A stretch of DNA of 64,000 bases. Origin: Bacteroidota bacterium. GTDB lineage: Bacteria > Bacteroidota > Bacteroidia > Flavobacteriales > Schleiferiaceae. Where the stretch lies: NCBI GenBank assembly GCA_003385605.1, contig QQUU01000124.1, positions 1 through 64,000 on the forward strand, in the 5' to 3' direction. Under the pieces are notes generated by a model that worked only from the letters and a program-made list of their open reading frames with translations, had not been told where the DNA came from and made no database searches. Position 1 is the first letter of the stretch. Each line of letters begins with the position of its first letter. Of the stretch, positions 61,140 through 64,000 are shown piece after piece. The translations under genes were made by a program, and so were the position numbers.

Positions 61140-62393
61140 TTAGTAGCCTAGGTTGCGAACGATTTGCGGAACTATAAAGAATCGGATGTCTTTGTCGAAC
61201 TCTGCATATGCAGCTTGTTTCGCAGCTGCTGGGTTGGTACTTATTCCGAATTTCATCAGTCGCTGACTAGACCATAGAACTGTATTGCTCGAACTTTTAA
61301 GTACAAAGCTTCCAGAGATAATGTGTTTGGTTCGGTCTCCGAGGTTCCTTTCCGTGGTTTCATTTCCTTTGAATTCTAGGACCAAAGGCGCCTCATTGCT
61401 TGTGTTAAAGGTACTTGAAATAGATTCTGAAATGGCACTTTGTAGTCCTCGGGGAGCAGCTACTTGTATCAATGTGTTCTGAAAGAATAGACTCTCACTG
61501 ATTTTCCAGTTACTCGCTGCCTCCAACCAAAGGTGGACCAGTGGACTACTTTGTGGAAGCAGACGCTTAAAATCTAGTGGACATTCTAAAATGATGGCAT
61601 TTTCGCGGCCGGTGTGCTCGCAAAGTATGGAGCCCAATGCGCTGTTAAAACTAAAATTACCCGAGCTAGAGGTTAATTTAATTGCGGTATTCAATGCCTC
61701 CTCGTTAAGTCGAAGGACCGCTGAGAATTGATCCGGCAAGCCGAGATAATTTGTAGTTTCCGGCAGTAGAATGCTCCCTTTGAGATCGCTCTCAATGCTT
61801 CTCAAGCCGTTAATAAGCTTTGCATTTAGTTCAATCTTGAACTTCGGATCTTTGAGCAGTTGTCGGTCAAATGCTTTTTGAAGCGCATCGGCTAAGGCTT
61901 GAAAACGTGCGCCGGCTGGTCTATCGGATTCGCCTGTGATCTCAAGTTTACCGTCGATGTAGGCCATGGCGATCGCGTCATTCTTGGCTTTTACTTCTAG
62001 AAATTGAGGCAAGTCCAGCTTGTAGAGAACGTAGTATCTAAGTTCATCCGAATAGGTGTCAACGAGTTCGTACCCTTCTAACTTAATGTGACTTGTGGTC
62101 AGCGTTTGAGAACTGAACGAGGACGAAAAGCCGCCGACATCTTCTTTTTGAAGTAAACGACTTTCGTCGAAAACCTGACTCTCCACCTCACCGGCTAAAT
62201 CTGCCAAAGCATTCGAACGAGCGGCTTGTTGATAGGCAGTATTTGGGTTGATATACGACATGCCTACTCCATAAACATAGGTGCGCCGTGCATCGATAGG
62301 TTTGGCACCAATCCATTCAGGTACGGACGCCTTTTGCGTACCACAACTCCAAAATAAAATGCCGCTTAATGCGAGTAGAAGTAGTTTTCTCAT
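61140..62393 (-). CDS. LPP20-family lipoprotein
   Basis: A 417-residue lipoprotein with the lipobox 'GILFWSC' (Cys17). It then has the LPP20 domain: 'PEWIGAKPIDARRTYVYGVG', 'AYQQAARSNALADLAGEVES' and 'LRYYVLYKLDLPQF'. The rest (residues ~150-417) has no clear family. The role is unknown; similar lipoproteins are paired with TPR lipoproteins and Bacteroidota envelopes. It overlaps the preceding gene by ATGA. Confidence 0.82.
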   Translation of the reverse strand: MRKLLLLALSGILFWSCGTQKASVPEWIGAKPIDARRTYVYGVGMSYINPNTAYQQAARSNALADLAGEVESQVFDESRLLQKEDVGGFSSSFSSQTLTTSHIKLEGYELVDTYSDELRYYVLYKLDLPQFLEVKAKNDAIAMAYIDGKLEITGESDRPAGARFQALADALQKAFDRQLLKDPKFKIELNAKLINGLRSIESDLKGSILLPETTNYLGLPDQFSAVLRLNEEALNTAIKLTSSSGNFSFNSALGSILCEHTGRENAIILECPLDFKRLLPQSSPLVHLWLEAASNWKISESLFFQNTLIQVAAPRGLQSAISESISSTFNTSNEAPLVLEFKGNETTERNLGDRTKHIISGSFVLKSSSNTVLWSSQRLMKFGISTNPAAAKQAAYAEFDKDIRFFIVPQIVRNLGY

Positions 62394-63760
62394 GGCCTCA
62401 AATCTAAGGTTTGTACATGCTTAGCACTGTTCTGTGCAAAGTAGTTGATAGCACCCTTACGCATAGTCGCAGGACTTTTAACGCTTTTCGATGCCTTCCG
62501 GAGTCGAGCGAGTTCTTTGCGCTTGAATTCAGCGATTTCCGGGCGATCTGAATAATGGTCACGGCTTTGGTATTTCCAGTAGCCTGGAAAGAGCTGGTCA
62601 TTGCTGTAGTTGATGTAATGTGCTTTGTCCTCGTCGTCAAATTCAAAACTATTGACACTAAGAATTTTAGAAGTCGCTCGATCTGTGAGTACAAGTTCTG
62701 CGATGTAATGCACACGATTTTCTTTCCAGTATTCACGGTACGTCACCTTTTTATACTTGGCGGTCATTACTGTTTCGCCCTCTTTGTTTTTAGTCTTCAC
62801 ATAGAATCTTTCGTAGCCTTTCTTGGTTTCCGATTCCAATTCACCTTCAATCTCATCAGCAACATTTACGACTACTTTCAGGTAGGCATTTGCAGATAAA
62901 AGTTCTTGCGTCAATGCCCCATCAGAAGTCGTTCCCTGCACAATGGCTTCTTGTTCCTCTTGGATGAGGTCAAAATTTGTACGGTCAACAAGCTCCAAAA
63001 ACGGGTCGCCCAATCGGTACAACTCGCTAATTAATCTCGATTGTACTGCCGCACTTATAGTTGCTTCTTTACCTGTGAGGTTTGGATCACTCACAATACC
63101 TATTCGATACATTCCTCGATCCAAAGCTTCGTCCATCAATAGCTTCAGCTCGTTTTGATCAGGATACTTTTTGTACATCGGCTGAAGACGATAATACGCC
63201 TCCTTGTATTTACCCAGCTCAAACTCTTCCAGGGCTTTTGTATATACCGGTTCAACTTCACTAAATCTGAGAAGGCTCTTTACATCTTTATATTTTGGAT
63301 CTAATTCATTTAACTCTCGCAATCGCTTTTGAGCCTGCTGATAATCTTTCGCACGAATCAACCCATGCGAACGTTCATATACTCCAGCCATGTAGCGACT
63401 TCGCTGCTCCAAATAATCGCGAGTGTAAAATCCTTCATAGCGACTTACGCTTATGTAGGGCTTCAGATAATTTGTCCATTTCTCCGCCTCTAAAAACTTG
63501 TATACGGATAGAGAATCATTACCGTCGGCAAACCTGTAATTCGTGTAGAGCTCTTCGAGAAGGGCAGTACCGTAGGTGTTCATTGCCGTTACATACTTCG
63601 CCTTATTGGGTTTGCGGTCAAGTGCAAATTTATATTCTGTTACCGCGCGCTTGAGGGCTCTGGCCTCTGCAAACCGGTTTCCCTGCTTGTAGTGATAGCG
63701 TGCTCCGTGGCAACTTGCCAATAACATTGCGGAAAACAACAGAAGTATACTTTTTTTCAT
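62390..63760 (-). CDS. TPR-containing lipoprotein, unknown function
   Basis: A 456-residue lipoprotein: 'ILLLFSAMLLASC' with Cys18 as the acylation site. Helical repeats occur at residues ~25-215 ('GNRFAEARALKRAVTEYKFA', 'ELGKYKEAYYRLQPMYKKYP'). Then a domain follows with 'YRIGIVSDPNLTGKEATI' and 'DPFLELVDRTNFDLIQEEQ', reminiscent of CsgG-type lipoproteins (the 'VDR.N...I..EQ' pattern). Start ATG 63760 gives the standard signal; the ORF opens at 63769. It is the first gene of a pair with the LPP20 gene. Confidence 0.78.
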   Translation of the reverse strand: MKKSILLLFSAMLLASCHGARYHYKQGNRFAEARALKRAVTEYKFALDRKPNKAKYVTAMNTYGTALLEELYTNYRFADGNDSLSVYKFLEAEKWTNYLKPYISVSRYEGFYTRDYLEQRSRYMAGVYERSHGLIRAKDYQQAQKRLRELNELDPKYKDVKSLLRFSEVEPVYTKALEEFELGKYKEAYYRLQPMYKKYPDQNELKLLMDEALDRGMYRIGIVSDPNLTGKEATISAAVQSRLISELYRLGDPFLELVDRTNFDLIQEEQEAIVQGTTSDGALTQELLSANAYLKVVVNVADEIEGELESETKKGYERFYVKTKNKEGETVMTAKYKKVTYREYWKENRVHYIAELVLTDRATSKILSVNSFEFDDEDKAHYINYSNDQLFPGYWKYQSRDHYSDRPEIAEFKRKELARLRKASKSVKSPATMRKGAINYFAQNSAKHVQTLDLRP

Positions 63761-63838
63761 AGAGTCCATCTTATATTGTGCAGAACAAAAGCCGTGCCCG
63801 AGGCCATAAAGTTAGGTCTTGCTATTATTTTTGACACC

Positions 63839-64000
63839 ATGAATAACCCGATTGTATTACTATCCCCTTCAAAAGGGATGGGAACCTTTCCATCAAACGC
63901 CCCCTATGTAGGCTCAGCACCTGTTCCGTTCAAGGCAGAGACAGCAGCCATCGTCGCGGCCATTCAAGGGTTGAGTGAGGCGGAGCAGAAAAAGCTTTTC
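63839..64000 (+). CDS. yaaA: YaaA-like peroxide-stress protein (3' end outside the window)
   Basis: The frame opens with ATG 63839 and stays open to the end, 54 codons. The N-terminus 'NPIVLLSPSKGMG' matches the 'LLSPAKT/SKTM' start of the YaaA/UPF0246 family. 'FKAETAAIVAAIQGLSEAEQ' matches the following helix where 'LSPEEL' is usual. In E. coli YaaA limits iron-driven damage during peroxide stress. The catalytic or DNA-binding parts are outside the window, so this call rests on ~50 residues. Confidence 0.68.
   Translation, partial: MNNPIVLLSPSKGMGTFPSNAPYVGSAPVPFKAETAAIVAAIQGLSEAEQKKLF

Overview
The window comes from a member of the Bacteroidota, most likely Flavobacteriales and probably an environmental or marine, Cryomorphaceae/Schleiferiaceae-like lineage; the lineage is inference, the phylum is well supported. 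Evidence for the phylum: three large surface proteins with the gliding-motility-associated (type B) C-terminal sorting domain of the type IX secretion system (T9SS), a PorP/SprF partner, an HMG-CoA reductase/GHMP kinase mevalonate pair, an mreBCD-mrdA-rodA block in the usual Bacteroidota order, and the -7 element TAnnTTTG repeatedly placed just upstream of genes. The region is dense housekeeping DNA with short spacers, frequent ATGA overlaps, strong GC-rich hairpin terminators and no complete insertion sequence, prophage or CRISPR array.

Layout. 1-8.1 kb: the end of a T9SS beta-propeller protein, an ArsC-family reductase, a SAM methyltransferase interrupted by a (TC)15 tract, a 57-residue membrane protein, fumC, a DUF389 membrane protein and manC. 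8.2-17.3 kb: adk, obgE, a PAP2 phosphatase, crcB, a second T9SS protein, the mevalonate pair, a pirin and small unknowns. 17.4-25.3 kb: tRNA-Phe, coaX, an outer-membrane protein, a TPR protein, lptC, a small membrane protein, a CBS-domain membrane protein and a PpiD-like chaperone. 25.4-31 kb: the cell-elongation operon mreB-mreC-mreD-mrdA-rodA, with rodA broken by a 137-bp tandem duplication. 31-38 kb: purH, an FtsX-type permease, a GAF protein, and a T9SS adhesin paired with an SprF protein that carries a SPOR domain. 38-49 kb: a DinB-like protein whose tail is replaced through an 82-bp tandem duplication, mfd, fbp, rsmA, mgtE, a hydroxyacid dehydrogenase, lysC, a GNAT and lysA. 49.5-60.4 kb: an acetate/propionate module consisting of acs, a prpE-like synthetase, a lone receiver, a histidine kinase with a sodium/solute-symporter sensor, small membrane proteins, actP with its DUF4212 subunit, a porin-like protein and a zinc-ribbon/HTH protein derived from an IS1-type transposase. 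60.6-64 kb: a MarR regulator, two lipoproteins and the start of yaaA.

The strongest unusual signals are as follows. First, a probable phase-variable methyltransferase at 3046-3737, written here in the OFF phase, one TC unit away from ON. Second, two tandem duplications (137 and 82 bp) that each break a conserved gene, where removing one copy exactly restores the expected frame; these are either real mutations or assembly artefacts. Third, the acetate-sensing and uptake module with its domesticated-transposase neighbour and GGTAT inverted repeats. Fourth, an SprF-SPOR fusion. All identifications are from reading the sequence; no database search was run.
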